Source: Thiopseudomonas sp964394445
GTDB taxonomy: Bacteria > Pseudomonadota > Gammaproteobacteria > Pseudomonadales > Pseudomonadaceae
Reading direction: 5' to 3'
DNA length: 64,000 nucleotides
Assembly (NCBI GenBank): GCA_964394445.1
Contig: CAYMXO010000003.1
Location: 37,861-101,860 of the forward strand
Shown one piece after another: positions 35,548 to 44,911 of the stretch. Made by a program: the position numbers and the translations under genes. Numbering within the stretch: the first letter of the stretch is position 1; each line of letters opens with the position of its first letter. Below the pieces are notes generated by a model. The model was not told the origin of the DNA. It ran no database searches and saw only the letters and a list, made by a program, of their open reading frames with translations.

Positions 35548-36192
35548 ATGCAAAATTATCAAGAGGAATTCATCCGTTTTGCAATCGAGCGCGGCGTGCT
35601 GCGTTTTGGTGAGTTCCAGCTCAAGTCGGGCCGTGTCAGCCCTTATTTTTTCAATGCCGGCCTGTTCAACACCGGCCTGGCCCTGGGCAAACTGGGTCAG
35701 TTCTACGCCAGGGCACTGCTGAACAGCGGCGTGGCATATGACGTGCTTTTCGGGCCGGCTTACAAGGGCATTCCGCTGGCAACCAGTGTGGCGCTGGCGC
35801 TGGCCGGCGAGCACGGGCAGGACCGTCCCTGGTGTTTCAACCGCAAGGAGGCGAAGGATCACGGCGAAGGGGGTGTGCTGGTCGGCGCTCCGTTGCAGGG
35901 TCGGGTGATGATCGTCGATGACGTGATTACTGCCGGTACCGCCATCCGCGAGGTGATGCAGATTATCCATCGTGAAGGTGCGCAGGCCAGTGGCGTGCTG
36001 ATTGCGCTGGACCGACAGGAGCGCGGGCAGGGTGAATTGTCGGCAATCCAGGAAGTCGAGCGCGATTTCAGCATGCCGGTGATCAGCATTGTTTCCTTGC
36101 AGCAGATCATGCAGTATCTGGCAGAGGATGCGCAGCTCAAGGCCCACCTGCCTGCAGTGCAGCGCTATCGCGACACCTACGGCATTGCCTGA
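35548..36192 (+). CDS. pyrE: Orotate phosphoribosyltransferase
   Basis: A 214-residue PyrE that joins orotate to PRPP in de novo pyrimidine synthesis. The PRPP-binding loop is VMIVDDVITAGTA, and the substrate region is GPAYKGIPLATSVA with FNRKEAKDHGEGG. The start MQNYQEEFIRFAIERG is that of the family, and the gene lies divergent from crc as in P. aeruginosa. Complete length. Confidence 0.97.
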   Translation: MQNYQEEFIRFAIERGVLRFGEFQLKSGRVSPYFFNAGLFNTGLALGKLGQFYARALLNSGVAYDVLFGPAYKGIPLATSVALALAGEHGQDRPWCFNRKEAKDHGEGGVLVGAPLQGRVMIVDDVITAGTAIREVMQIIHREGAQASGVLIALDRQERGQGELSAIQEVERDFSMPVISIVSLQQIMQYLAEDAQLKAHLPAVQRYRDTYGIA

Positions 36193-36218
36193 TCCGGAAC
36201 GGATACAAGGAACAAGAC

Positions 36219-36803
36219 ATGAGCATGATGCGTGGCTGGCTGGCTGCACTGGTTCTGCTGGGCTGCAGCACGGCACAGGCGGTCGAATATTACCGCTATG
36301 TGGATACCAACGGTGTCACCGTGATTTCCCGGCAGGGTGTGCCCTCCAATGTGATTGGCAACGGCTACGAAGTCATCAACGAACATGGGCGTGTCGTACG
36401 CGTGGTGCCCAGGGCATTGACGCCCGAGGAGCACCGCTTGCTGCAGGAAGAAAGGCAGCAGGCCGAAATTGACCACCAGCTGCTGCGGCTGTATAGCAAG
36501 GTCTCCGATGTGGATCGTGCCGAAGAACGCAAGCAGAGTGAAATTGACGGTTTCATTGCACTGGTGCGGCGCAATATGGCCGATATTCAGGAAGACAAGT
36601 CGCTGCTGCTGAAGGAGGCTGCCAACCATGAGCGTGCCGGGCGAAAAATACCCGGCGAGTTGTTGGAAAAGATAGTCCTGCTGGAGCAGAGGGAACGTGG
36701 CTATTTGCAGGAAATTGAGCGTTATCAGCAGCTTAAGCTGGATGTTTCGAGAGAGTTTGCCCTGGATAAAAAGCGTGTCGACTACCTGTTGAAGACCCGA
36801 TAG
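36219..36803 (+). CDS. Exported DUF4124 protein with coiled-coil tail
   Basis: A 194-residue protein with a signal peptide (WLAALVLLGCSTAQA) and an N-terminal DUF4124-like domain (VEYYRYVDTNGVTVISRQGVPSN). The rest, about residues 65-190, is charged and helical, probably coiled coil (many Glu/Gln/Lys/Arg with leucine spacing). It could stay periplasmic or, given LLGC, be a lipoprotein, although the Cys context (LLGCST) is only partly lipobox-like. Function unknown; DUF4124 proteins often work at the cell envelope. It begins 26 bases after pyrE on the same strand and may be co-transcribed. Confidence 0.8.
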   Translation: MSMMRGWLAALVLLGCSTAQAVEYYRYVDTNGVTVISRQGVPSNVIGNGYEVINEHGRVVRVVPRALTPEEHRLLQEERQQAEIDHQLLRLYSKVSDVDRAEERKQSEIDGFIALVRRNMADIQEDKSLLLKEAANHERAGRKIPGELLEKIVLLEQRERGYLQEIERYQQLKLDVSREFALDKKRVDYLLKTR

Positions 36804-37074
36804 TCATTAAAAAATCATGGAAAAAATTGAGTCTGCATAAAAATTGCAGTAACCTGCCTGTCCTTTTTTAAAAAGGCGTTTTTTGGCCGGAGGCAATTCC
36901 GGGCTTTGTGGGAACGCGGTTTCCCATGTGTTTGGCCGCATTGGCAGCCCTGCTGTCCTGGCCGCTTTTGATTACCTTTGGTAATTGTCTTTCCCTGCGG
37001 GGGATACCCAGTCGGGCAAGCATTGTTGTGTCGCCGGTTGGCGTCTGCGCTTGCCATGGATATGGAGAGTACCC
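36804..37074. other. Intergenic region with weak hairpins upstream of the KamA-like gene
   Basis: About 270 bases without a gene. It holds a T/A hairpin (CCTTTTTTAAAAAGG then CGTTTTTT, about 36862-36884) that may end the pyrE-DUF4124 transcript, and a small palindrome TGGGAA-CGCGGT-TTCCCA at 36909-36926. No riboswitch was recognised. Confidence 0.35.
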
Positions 37075-38439
37075 ATGACTCAGTTGATAAAAACAAGAGC
37101 CTCGGATGAGGCCTTTACGCATAACACCAAATTTACGGTTTATACCGAACGGCAGCTGGACAGGATCGAGCCGCTGCAGAAACTGACCGCCGAACAGCGC
37201 TTTGAAATGCGCGTGGTGGCCAATGTGTTGCCATTTAGGGTCAACCAGTACGTGATTGACGAGCTGATTGACTGGAACAACATACCCGCCGATCCGATCT
37301 TTCAGCTCACCTTCCCCCAGCGCGGCATGCTGGAGCCGGAAGACTATGAGCGGATGGCCGAAGCCCTGCGCCGCGATGCCGAACGTAGCGAAATCCAGCT
37401 CATTGCCAACGAAATTCGCGAAAAACTCAACCCGCATCCGGCCGGCCAGCAGGAAATGAACGTTCCTGTACTGGATGGCGAGCCTTTGCCCGGCATGCAG
37501 CACAAATACCGTGAAACCGTGCTTTTCTTCCCGAGCCAGGGGCAGGTGTGTCACAGCTACTGCACCTTCTGCTTCCGCTGGGCGCAGTTTATCGGCGATA
37601 AGGAATTACGCTTTGCCAGCAACGAGGCGGATACGCTGCACCGCTACCTGGCTGCGCACAAGGAAGTCAGCGACCTGCTGATTACCGGTGGTGATCCGAT
37701 GGTCATGAAAACCAGTCACCTCAAGGGCTACCTGGATGGCTTGATGCGCCCCGAGCTGAATCATGTCCAGACCATCCGTATTGGTACCAAGTCGCTGACC
37801 TTCTGGCCGCAGCGTTACGTTACCGACCCGGATGCCGACGAGCTGCTGGCTCTGTTGGCCCGTCTGGTCAGGGGGGGCAAGCATGTGGCGATCATGGCGC
37901 ACTTCAACCACTGGCGTGAAATGGAAACGCCGATTGTGCGCGAGGCGATCCGCCGTATCCAGGCAACCGGTGCCATTATCCGTGCGCAAGCGCCTGTGGT
38001 GCGGCATATCAATGATGAACCGGATGTCTGGGCCCGCATGTGGCGCAATCAGGTTGGCCTGGGCATTGTGCCCTACTACATGTTTGTTGAACGCGACACC
38101 GGTGCCAAACGCTACTTTGAAGTGCCGCTGGAGCGCACTTACCAGATTTATCGTGAAGCGATTCAGCGGGTGTCCGGTCTGGCGCGTACGGCACGTGGCC
38201 CGTCCATGAGTGCCGGTCCCGGCAAGGTCGAAATTCAGGGCATCACCGAGCTTAACGGCGAAAAGGTGTTTGTATTGCGCTTTATCCAGGGCCGCAACCC
38301 TGACTGGATCCAGCGAATCTTCTTTGCCAAGTACGACCCTGCAGCCACCTGGTTTGACGATCTGGTACCGGCTTTTGGTGAGGAGAAATTCTTCTTTACC
38401 GACGAATACAACGCCATGCAGGATCAGGCGGTCGGCTAG
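37075..38439 (+). CDS. KamA-family radical SAM protein (lysine 2,3-aminomutase-like)
   Basis: A 454-residue radical SAM enzyme. The 4Fe-4S cluster motif CHSYCTFCFRW (CxxxCxxC) lies near residue 160, followed by DLLITGGDPMVMK, a family signature, and IRIGTKSLTFWPQR. It is longer than EpmB (about 340 residues), which makes beta-lysine on EF-P, and nearer in length to true lysine aminomutases, but PLP-lysine and substrate residues were not verified. No ablB-type acetyltransferase, epmA or efp is nearby, so substrate and pathway are open. Start ATG 37075 follows GGAGAG at 8 bases. Confidence 0.83.
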   Translation: MTQLIKTRASDEAFTHNTKFTVYTERQLDRIEPLQKLTAEQRFEMRVVANVLPFRVNQYVIDELIDWNNIPADPIFQLTFPQRGMLEPEDYERMAEALRRDAERSEIQLIANEIREKLNPHPAGQQEMNVPVLDGEPLPGMQHKYRETVLFFPSQGQVCHSYCTFCFRWAQFIGDKELRFASNEADTLHRYLAAHKEVSDLLITGGDPMVMKTSHLKGYLDGLMRPELNHVQTIRIGTKSLTFWPQRYVTDPDADELLALLARLVRGGKHVAIMAHFNHWREMETPIVREAIRRIQATGAIIRAQAPVVRHINDEPDVWARMWRNQVGLGIVPYYMFVERDTGAKRYFEVPLERTYQIYREAIQRVSGLARTARGPSMSAGPGKVEIQGITELNGEKVFVLRFIQGRNPDWIQRIFFAKYDPAATWFDDLVPAFGEEKFFFTDEYNAMQDQAVG

Positions 38440-38495
38440 AGCGACATGCCGGCTTTCACCGACAGGCATGCTCCGCCCCGTACCGGGTACAGGCT

Positions 38496-38524
38496 TTTGT
38501 GGGAGTGGCTTTAGCCGCGAACCA
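38496..38524. repeat. REP-like palindrome (GTGGGAGTGGCTTTAGCCGC type)
   Basis: TGTGGGAGTGGCTTTAGCCGCGAA is a classical Pseudomonas REP head: an imperfect hairpin GTGGCTTTAGCCGC. It is preceded by GGGTACAGGCTTT, similar to the leader of the repeats at 55 kb and 61 kb. It is the only feature in the space between the KamA-like gene and argB. Confidence 0.65.
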
Positions 38525-38620
38525 GGCTGGGGGTGTCCGGAACTGCCCGTAATGCAACGGGCAAAAATCCCGGAGGCTGGCCGCTATAGCAGCTTATGCC
38601 TTAGACCGGAACCGGGGCGC

Positions 38621-39517
38621 TTAATTGTTGGTAATCAGCGTACCGACACCGGTGTCGGTAAAGATTTCCAGCAGCACGGCATTGGGCACGCGTCCGTCGA
38701 TGATGTGGGCGCTGCGCACGCCAGCCTGTACCGCATCCAGTGCGCAGCGGATTTTCGGTAGCATGCCGCCGTAGATGGTGCCATCGGCAATCAGCTCGTC
38801 TACCTGTTCGGTGGATAGCCCGGTCAGCACGTTGCCTTGCTTGTCCATCAGCCCCTCAATGTCGGTCAGCAGCATCAGCTTTTCCGCATTCAGCGCCTCG
38901 GCTACCTTGCCGGCGACCAGGTCGGCGTTGATGTTGTAGGACTCGCCATCGGCACCCACGCCGATCGGTGCGATCACCGGAATGAAGTCACCCTGCACCA
39001 GCATGTCCAGCAACTCCTTGTTGATGCTGGCCACTTCGCCTACCTGGCCGATGTCGATGATTTCCGGCTTGGTCATTTCCGGAGTCTGGCGTGTAACCTG
39101 CAGTTTGCGGGCACGGATCAGGCGCGCATCCTTGCCGGTCAGGCCGATGGCGCTGCCGCCATGGCTGTTGATCAGGCTGACAATGCTTTTGTTGACCTGG
39201 CCCCCCAGCACCATTTCCACCACGTCCATGGTCTGGCCGTCGGTGACGCGCATGCCGTCGACAAAACGGCTTTCAATGCTCAGGCGCTTGAGCAGCTCGC
39301 CAATTTGCGGGCCACCGCCGTGCACGACCACCGGGTTGATGCCAACCGCTTTCATCAGCACGATGTCACGCGCAAAGCCGTTTTTCAGCTCTTCGCTTTC
39401 CATCGCGTGGCCGCCGTACTTGATGACCAGTGTCTGGCCGACAAAACGGCGGATATAGGGCAGGGCTTCAGACAAAACTTCTGCCACGTGGGCAGCATCG
39501 GCACGGTTCAGGGTCAT
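38621..39517 (-). CDS. argB: Acetylglutamate kinase
   Basis: A 298-residue-class enzyme (here 298-300 residues) that phosphorylates N-acetylglutamate, the second step of arginine synthesis. Motifs are LVIKYGGHAM, VVVHGGGPQIG, GGQVNKSIVSLINSHGGSAIGLTGKD and GVGADGESYNINADLVAGKVAEAL. The start MTLNRADAAHVAEVLSEALP matches P. aeruginosa ArgB; a further in-frame ATG at 39535 overlaps algC. It is immediately downstream of algC on the same strand (the extended reading would overlap by 4 bases), so dut-algC-argB form one unit. Confidence 0.97.
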   Translation of the reverse strand: MTLNRADAAHVAEVLSEALPYIRRFVGQTLVIKYGGHAMESEELKNGFARDIVLMKAVGINPVVVHGGGPQIGELLKRLSIESRFVDGMRVTDGQTMDVVEMVLGGQVNKSIVSLINSHGGSAIGLTGKDARLIRARKLQVTRQTPEMTKPEIIDIGQVGEVASINKELLDMLVQGDFIPVIAPIGVGADGESYNINADLVAGKVAEALNAEKLMLLTDIEGLMDKQGNVLTGLSTEQVDELIADGTIYGGMLPKIRCALDAVQAGVRSAHIIDGRVPNAVLLEIFTDTGVGTLITNN

Positions 39518-39531
39518 GGATGGCTCCGGTA

Positions 39532-42147
39532 TCAAAAAGGCCAGTGAATATCGGGAGCGACCGCCAGCAGCCGGTCGCGGAACAGGTTCTGGATCTGTTG
39601 CAGGTCTTCTTCGCTATCACCCTCGAAGCGCAGCACCAGCATCGGTGTGGTGTTGGAAGCGCGGATCAGCCCCCAGCCTTTCGGATAGTCTACGCGGATA
39701 CCGTCCAGGGTGGTGAGGCTGCCGCCGTTCCAGTCGGCTGAGCTTTGCAGCGCTTCAATGATGGCAAATTTGCTGTCCTCGGTGACTTCGATGGTGAGCT
39801 CGGGAGTGGACGGGCAGACTGGATAACGGGCAAACACCAGGTCTGCGCTGTCAACTTCCATGCTGAGGATTTCCAGCAGGCGGGCAGCGGCATAGATGCC
39901 GTCGTCAAAGCCGAACCAGCGTTCCTTGAAGAAGATATGCCCGCTCATTTCGCCCGCCAGCAGCGCGCCGGTCTCGCGCAGCTTGGCCTTCATCAGCGAG
40001 TGCCCGGTTTTCCACATGACCGGGCGGCCGCCGCAGCGGCTGATCAGCGCAGCCAGGCGGCGGGTGCACTTGACGTCATAAACGATGTCGCAACCCGGAT
40101 TGCGTGATACCACATCCTTGGCCAGCAGCATCATCAGCCGGTCCGGATAGATAATTTCGCCCTTGTTGGTCACCACACCAAGGCGGTCGCCATCGCCGTC
40201 AAAGGCCAGGCCAAGGTCGGCACCATCCTCCTGCACTTTGCGGATCAGGTCCTGCAGATTTTCCGGCTTGCCGGGATCGGGGTGGTGGTTGGGGAAGTTG
40301 CCGTCGACCTCGCAATACAGGGGGCTAACAATGCAGCCCAGCTCTTCCAGCAAGCGCGGGGCGACCACACCGGCCACACCGTTGCCGCAATCCACTACCA
40401 CCTTCAGCGGATTGCCGATGGCGACATCATCGCTGATGTAATCAACATACTGGTCAAGCAGGTTGACCTGCTGCACGGCGCCTTCGCCCTGCAGTATGTC
40501 CTGTTTGACAATACGCTGGTACAGCGCGGTAATGCGTTCACTGGCCAGGGTTTCACCAGCAATGACAACCTTGAAGCCGTTGTAGTCGGGCGGGTTATGA
40601 CTGCCGGTCACCATGACCCCCGAGCTGGCGTCCAGCTGGTGGGTGCCAAAATAGACCAGTGGAGTTGGCACCATGCCCAGATCCAGCACGGTACAGCCGG
40701 TTTCGGTCAGACCGCGGATCAGTCCTGCAGCCAGCTGTTGGCCGGACAGGCGTCCGTCGCGCCCGACTACGATGCGGGCTTCGCCACGGGCAATGCTCTC
40801 GCTGCCGACGGCGCGGCCAATCCAGTAGGCGGTTTCGGCATCCAGGTTTGTGCCAACAATGCCGCGGATGTCGTAAGCGCGGAATATGCCTGCATCAATC
40901 CGGGGCTGGCTGGCCGCAGGTGCATGGACTTGTTCGCTCTGCAGGATGCTTTCATCAAGCTCCATGTCGAGAATGTCGATGTCCAGTACATCGTCCAGCA
41001 CATCGTCAAGAAAAGATTCCGCAGGTGTGCTTTCTATTGTGCCTGCAGGGGTGGGCACGGGTGACTGCGGTGCTTTTTCCGGTTGTGGAGCCTGTTGCTC
41101 GACCGCTTTTTCTGCTGCAGTGCCGGCGTGGCTGTCAGCAGGGGCGGGGCTGCCGTTTCCGTTGGATCTGCGCAGCAGTTTACGCAAGGGTTCGGCCAGT
41201 GGCTGCAATGCGGTACCGGCCAGCTCTTCGAGCAGTTGTGGCTGGTTGTCGCCGAGGGCATTGCGTGCTGCGGCAATGTTGGCGGTCAGTTGCTGGCGCA
41301 GTTTGCCGCGCAAAACCAGCAGTGCAGCCAGGGCCGTGAACAGCAGAACCAGCAGTAGTGCCAGGTAGTGGGACAGCCAGGGACTTTGCAACAGGGACGG
41401 GCGATCAACAGCAACCGCCAGTGTCCAGTAGGGATGCTGTGTAGCAAAGCTTTGTGTGGCAGGGTCCTGCAAGCTGGGACCCGTACGGTAGAGCTCGATC
41501 ACAGGCGCTTGCGGCAACTGCTGGTGCAGGCTGACTTGCCAGCCGGCATCAGCGCTGGCTTCTGCCAGCCGCTCCAGCATTGATCGTGCATCGTAGATCA
41601 GCAGCAGGGTGCCGATGATCCGTGTCTGCTGCGGGTGCAGGATGGGGCTGGCCTGATAAAACAGCTGCTTGTCGCCGCTGGTCACATACTCCAGGGCGGA
41701 TTGCTGGCTGGTCGCCGCCAGACCCAGGTGGTCAAGGGCGGAGAAGCTAAGGGATTTATCCGCTCGCTGGCTGCCGGGCTGCATGATGACCACTTCGGAC
41801 AGGTAGGGAGCCTGAGCCCACTCGCGCTCCAGCCGAACGATGGCCTCGTCATCCTGGCGCAGGATGGCGTTTACCAGGGGCGTGCTGGCCGGCAGGGTTT
41901 TGGCGTTGGCATCTGCCATGCCGAGCAGCAAGTCGAGCTGCTGGTTATAGGCAGTGGCCAGCTGACTGGCCTGCTCACTGGTTTGTTGCGCGGTAATGGA
42001 CTGGTTCAGTTGCAGCAACACAGCGGCCGCGATGGCCAGTCCAAGCAGAATTGGCAGGAACGTGCTGGCCAGTGGTGATCCCTGGTGTTTTTTGTGTTGC
42101 GGTTTGGCTTCGGTTGTCTGGCTTGCGCCTGTCTTCTTGCGCTTCAT
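39532..42147 (-). CDS. algC: AlgC phosphomannomutase/phosphoglucomutase, long form with membrane-anchored N-terminal domain
   Basis: An 871-residue protein. The C-terminal ~460 residues are the classical AlgC enzyme, which interconverts mannose- and glucose-6-phosphate with the 1-phosphates for alginate, LPS core and rhamnolipid precursors. The phosphoserine loop is TGSHNPPDYNG with the active Ser at 516, the metal loop is FDGDGDRLG, and the sugar-binding loop is GEMSGHIFF. The N-terminal half has one helix near residue 30-50 (TFLPILLGLAIAAAVLLQL), a periplasmic cache-like region, a second helix near 260-285, and a Pro/Ala linker. It may therefore be membrane-tethered with a sensor-like domain. 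I recall that long AlgC forms exist in other pseudomonads. Start ATG 42147 lies 30 bases after dut. Confidence 0.93.
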   Translation of the reverse strand: MKRKKTGASQTTEAKPQHKKHQGSPLASTFLPILLGLAIAAAVLLQLNQSITAQQTSEQASQLATAYNQQLDLLLGMADANAKTLPASTPLVNAILRQDDEAIVRLEREWAQAPYLSEVVIMQPGSQRADKSLSFSALDHLGLAATSQQSALEYVTSGDKQLFYQASPILHPQQTRIIGTLLLIYDARSMLERLAEASADAGWQVSLHQQLPQAPVIELYRTGPSLQDPATQSFATQHPYWTLAVAVDRPSLLQSPWLSHYLALLLVLLFTALAALLVLRGKLRQQLTANIAAARNALGDNQPQLLEELAGTALQPLAEPLRKLLRRSNGNGSPAPADSHAGTAAEKAVEQQAPQPEKAPQSPVPTPAGTIESTPAESFLDDVLDDVLDIDILDMELDESILQSEQVHAPAASQPRIDAGIFRAYDIRGIVGTNLDAETAYWIGRAVGSESIARGEARIVVGRDGRLSGQQLAAGLIRGLTETGCTVLDLGMVPTPLVYFGTHQLDASSGVMVTGSHNPPDYNGFKVVIAGETLASERITALYQRIVKQDILQGEGAVQQVNLLDQYVDYISDDVAIGNPLKVVVDCGNGVAGVVAPRLLEELGCIVSPLYCEVDGNFPNHHPDPGKPENLQDLIRKVQEDGADLGLAFDGDGDRLGVVTNKGEIIYPDRLMMLLAKDVVSRNPGCDIVYDVKCTRRLAALISRCGGRPVMWKTGHSLMKAKLRETGALLAGEMSGHIFFKERWFGFDDGIYAAARLLEILSMEVDSADLVFARYPVCPSTPELTIEVTEDSKFAIIEALQSSADWNGGSLTTLDGIRVDYPKGWGLIRASNTTPMLVLRFEGDSEEDLQQIQNLFRDRLLAVAPDIHWPF

Positions 42148-42177
42148 GAAACCTCCATGCCGGCTATCCTGCCGGTT

Positions 42178-42633
42178 TTATTGTTGGCCGGTATGTCCAA
42201 AGCCGCCGCTACCGCGCTGGCTGGCAGCAAATTCGTCAACCAGTTGCAGCTGCGCCTGCACGACAGGCACCAGTACCAGCTGGGCCAGACGTTCGCCAGG
42301 CTCGATGGTAAAGCTGTCGGTACCGCGGTTCCAGCAGGATACCATCAGTTCGCCCTGGTAGTCGGAGTCGATCAGACCGACCAGGTTGCCCAGCACAATG
42401 CCGTGTTTGTGGCCAAGGCCCGAACGGGGCAGGATCACCGCAGCCAGTCCGGGGTCGGCAATGTGAATGGCCAGGCCGGTCGGGATCAACAGGGTTTCGC
42501 CCGGCTGCAGAGTGGTTGCACCGGTCAGCATGGCACGCAGGTCAAGGCCGGCAGAGCCCGGGGTGGCGTATGCGGGCAGCGGAAACTCGCTGCCCAGGCG
42601 GGGATCAAGAATTCTGGCTTGAATGGCGTGCAT
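42178..42633 (-). CDS. dut: dUTP diphosphatase
   Basis: A 151-residue trimeric dUTPase that keeps uracil out of DNA and supplies dUMP for thymidylate. The five family motifs are visible, including AGLDLRA, LPRSGLGHKHGI, GLIDSDYQGE and, at the C terminus, RGSGGFGHTG. It starts 1 base after coaBC ends, and algC follows, giving a coaBC-dut-algC-argB order as in P. aeruginosa. Confidence 0.97.
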   Translation of the reverse strand: MHAIQARILDPRLGSEFPLPAYATPGSAGLDLRAMLTGATTLQPGETLLIPTGLAIHIADPGLAAVILPRSGLGHKHGIVLGNLVGLIDSDYQGELMVSCWNRGTDSFTIEPGERLAQLVLVPVVQAQLQLVDEFAASQRGSGGFGHTGQQ

Positions 42634-42634
42634 C

Positions 42635-43849
42635 TCAGGTTGCGCCCCTGTGCAGATATTGGTGGATCAGCTCGATCAGCTGGATGGCGATTTTACTTTT
42701 GCTGGTCTGGGCAAAATGGGTCTGCCGGTGCTTGCGGTCAATCACGGTAATGGCGTTTTCCTCGCTGTCGAAGCCGATGCTGGAATTGGAGACATCATTG
42801 GCTACGATCAGGTCGAGGTTCTTGTCGCGCAGCTTGCCAGCCGCATAGTCGAGCAGGTTTTGTGTTTCCGCGGCAAAGCCGACGCTGAACGGCCGGTCGT
42901 TGCGCTGTGCCAGTGAGGCCAGAATGTCGGGGTTGCGTACCAGCTGCAACAGCATGCCGTCATCACTGCCGGGAGTTTTCTTCAGCTTGTGCTCGGCGGG
43001 AATTTCCGGGCGGAAGTCGGCAACCGCAGCCGTGGCAATCAGGATGTCGCAGGGCATGGCCGACTCGCAGGCCAACAGCATTTCACGCGCGCTGGTGACA
43101 TTGATGCGATCGACCCGTTGCGGAGTTGTCAGTTGTACCGGGCCGCTGACCAGGGTGACACGGGCGCCGGCTTCGGCCGCTGCGCTGGCCACGGCAAAGC
43201 CCATCTTGCCGGAGCTGTGGTTGGTAATGTAGCGTACCGGATCAATGGCTTCGCGGGTCGGACCTGCAGTCACCACTACATGCAGGCCGGTCAGCAGCTG
43301 GCGCTCAAAGCACTCGGCGGCATCCAGTGCCAGTTGATCCGGCTCGAGCATGCGGCCGGGGCCGACGTCGCCGCAGGCCTGGCTGCCGGCGCCGGGGCCA
43401 AACAGCCTGATGCCGCGCTGCTGCAGGATGCGGGCGTTGTCCCGGGTCGCAGCATCGCGCCACATGGCCTGATTCATTGCCGGCGCCAGGGCGACCGGGG
43501 CGTCGGTGGCCAGCACCAGTGTGGTGAGCAGGTCGTTGGCATTGCCCTGGGCCAGACGGGCCATGATTTCGGCGGTGGCCGGCGCCACCAGCACCAGGTC
43601 GGCCCAGCGTGCCAGCTCGATATGTCCCATGGCTGCTTCGGCGGCCGGATCCAGCAGATCCAGGTGCACCGGGTGACCGGAGAGCGCCTGCAGGGTCAGC
43701 GGAGTGATGAACTCCTGCGCGCTGCGGGTCATGACCACACGGACATCGGCACCATGATCCTTGAGGCGGCGTACCAGTTCGGCTGCCTTGTAGGCGGCAA
43801 TACCGCCGCCAATGCCCAGAATGATGCGTTTGCTGGCCAGGCGCTGCAT
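42635..43849 (-). CDS. coaBC: Bifunctional phosphopantothenoylcysteine decarboxylase/synthetase
   Basis: A 404-residue two-domain coenzyme A enzyme (gene also called dfp or coaC). The N-terminal flavoprotein decarboxylase CoaC has ILGIGGGIAAYKAAELVR, GHIELARWADLVLVAPATA and the PAMNQAMW (PxMNxxMW) signature. The C-terminal CoaB ligase has VVTAGPTREAIDPVRYITNHSSGKMG and AAVADFRP, with KLKK. ATG 43849 begins the family start MQRLASKRIILGIGG. It is divergent from radC across 150 bases. Confidence 0.96.
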   Translation of the reverse strand: MQRLASKRIILGIGGGIAAYKAAELVRRLKDHGADVRVVMTRSAQEFITPLTLQALSGHPVHLDLLDPAAEAAMGHIELARWADLVLVAPATAEIMARLAQGNANDLLTTLVLATDAPVALAPAMNQAMWRDAATRDNARILQQRGIRLFGPGAGSQACGDVGPGRMLEPDQLALDAAECFERQLLTGLHVVVTAGPTREAIDPVRYITNHSSGKMGFAVASAAAEAGARVTLVSGPVQLTTPQRVDRINVTSAREMLLACESAMPCDILIATAAVADFRPEIPAEHKLKKTPGSDDGMLLQLVRNPDILASLAQRNDRPFSVGFAAETQNLLDYAAGKLRDKNLDLIVANDVSNSSIGFDSEENAITVIDRKHRQTHFAQTSKSKIAIQLIELIHQYLHRGAT

Positions 43850-43999
43850 GTGAAATGTCCCGTATGAAAAGATATGGATGGCAAAATAAAAAAACGGCAC
43901 TAAGATAACACAAGGAACCTGCCGGCACAGCAACAGGGTGTGGCTGGTGGCGTAACCAGGGAAGGGCGTGGTTGCCCGGGTACATAAGGAGATGTACAG

Positions 44000-44674
44000 A
44001 TGAGCATACGTTTGTGGCCGGAGCAGGAGCGTCCGCGTGAAAAGCTGCTGCAGTCGGGGGCAGCCGTATTGTCGGATGCCGAGTTGTTGGCGATTTTTTT
44101 GCGTACGGGGGTGCGTGGCTGCAGTGCGGTGGAGCTGGCGCGCCGGCTGTTGAGTGAATTTGGCGGTTTGCGGCAGTTGCTCGAGGCCGATCAGGACGAG
44201 TTTACTTCGCATGTGGGGCTGGGCCCGGCCAAGTTTGCCCAGTTGCAGGCGGTGCTGGAAATGGGCCGGCGCCACCTGGAAGCAACCATCAAACGCGAGT
44301 CGGCACTGGAAAGCCCGCAAGCCGTGCGCGACTTTCTCAAGGCGCGACTGCGCCACGAACCACACGAAGTGTTTGCCTGCCTGTTTCTCGATACCAAGCA
44401 CCGGGTGCTGGCTTTTGAGCCGCTGTTTTATGGCACCATCGACGGCGCCAGTGTGTATCCAAGGCAGGTGGTCAAGCGTGCGCTGGCGCACAATGCGGCA
44501 GCGTTGATCCTGAGTCACAATCATCCATCAGGCATTGCCGAGCCTAGCCAGGCCGACCGGCTGCTGACCGAGCGGCTGAAAGAAGCGCTGGCATTGATTG
44601 ACGTGCGCATCCTTGATCATTTCATCGTGGGCGATGGCGAGCCGCTGTCCATGGTTGAGTATGGCTGGATGTAG
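44000..44674 (+). CDS. radC: RadC family JAB1/MPN domain protein
   Basis: A 224-residue RadC-like protein. The N-terminal helix-hairpin-helix region and the C-terminal JAMM metalloprotease-like motif (SHNHPSG followed by the downstream Asp in ADRLLTERL) are intact. Despite the name, a role in DNA repair has been questioned and the real function remains unsettled. It is divergent from coaBC and upstream of rpmB, as in P. aeruginosa and E. coli. Confidence 0.95.
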   Translation: MSIRLWPEQERPREKLLQSGAAVLSDAELLAIFLRTGVRGCSAVELARRLLSEFGGLRQLLEADQDEFTSHVGLGPAKFAQLQAVLEMGRRHLEATIKRESALESPQAVRDFLKARLRHEPHEVFACLFLDTKHRVLAFEPLFYGTIDGASVYPRQVVKRALAHNAAALILSHNHPSGIAEPSQADRLLTERLKEALALIDVRILDHFIVGDGEPLSMVEYGWM

Positions 44675-44696
44675 GCGTTAAATTTTGTTGCAGCGC

Positions 44697-44725
44697 TTGC
44701 TGTTGCGGGCGGATTTTGTTATAAA
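44697..44725 (+). promoter_or_regulatory. Sigma70 promoter of rpmB-rpmG
   Basis: TTGCTG (44697-44702) and TATAAA (44720-44725) are separated by 17 bases, close to the sigma70 consensus, about 190 bases before rpmB. The leader between holds no gene and might carry ribosomal-protein autoregulation, but no structure was identified. Confidence 0.5.
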
Positions 44726-44911
44726 GTGCGACTTCGTTCCAGACCCGGTCTGCGGGCTTGTGTACCTGCAAGTCACAAGGCCAGCTTTTCGTCGGGTTTG
44801 CAGAGTTGCGAGTCTTATTGAAAGCAAAGTATTTTCAATGACTTACAAGGTAATACGTTTTCAACAGCCAACCCATGCCGGGTTGGGCATGTGGTTCTAG
44901 AGGGCTGAGGC

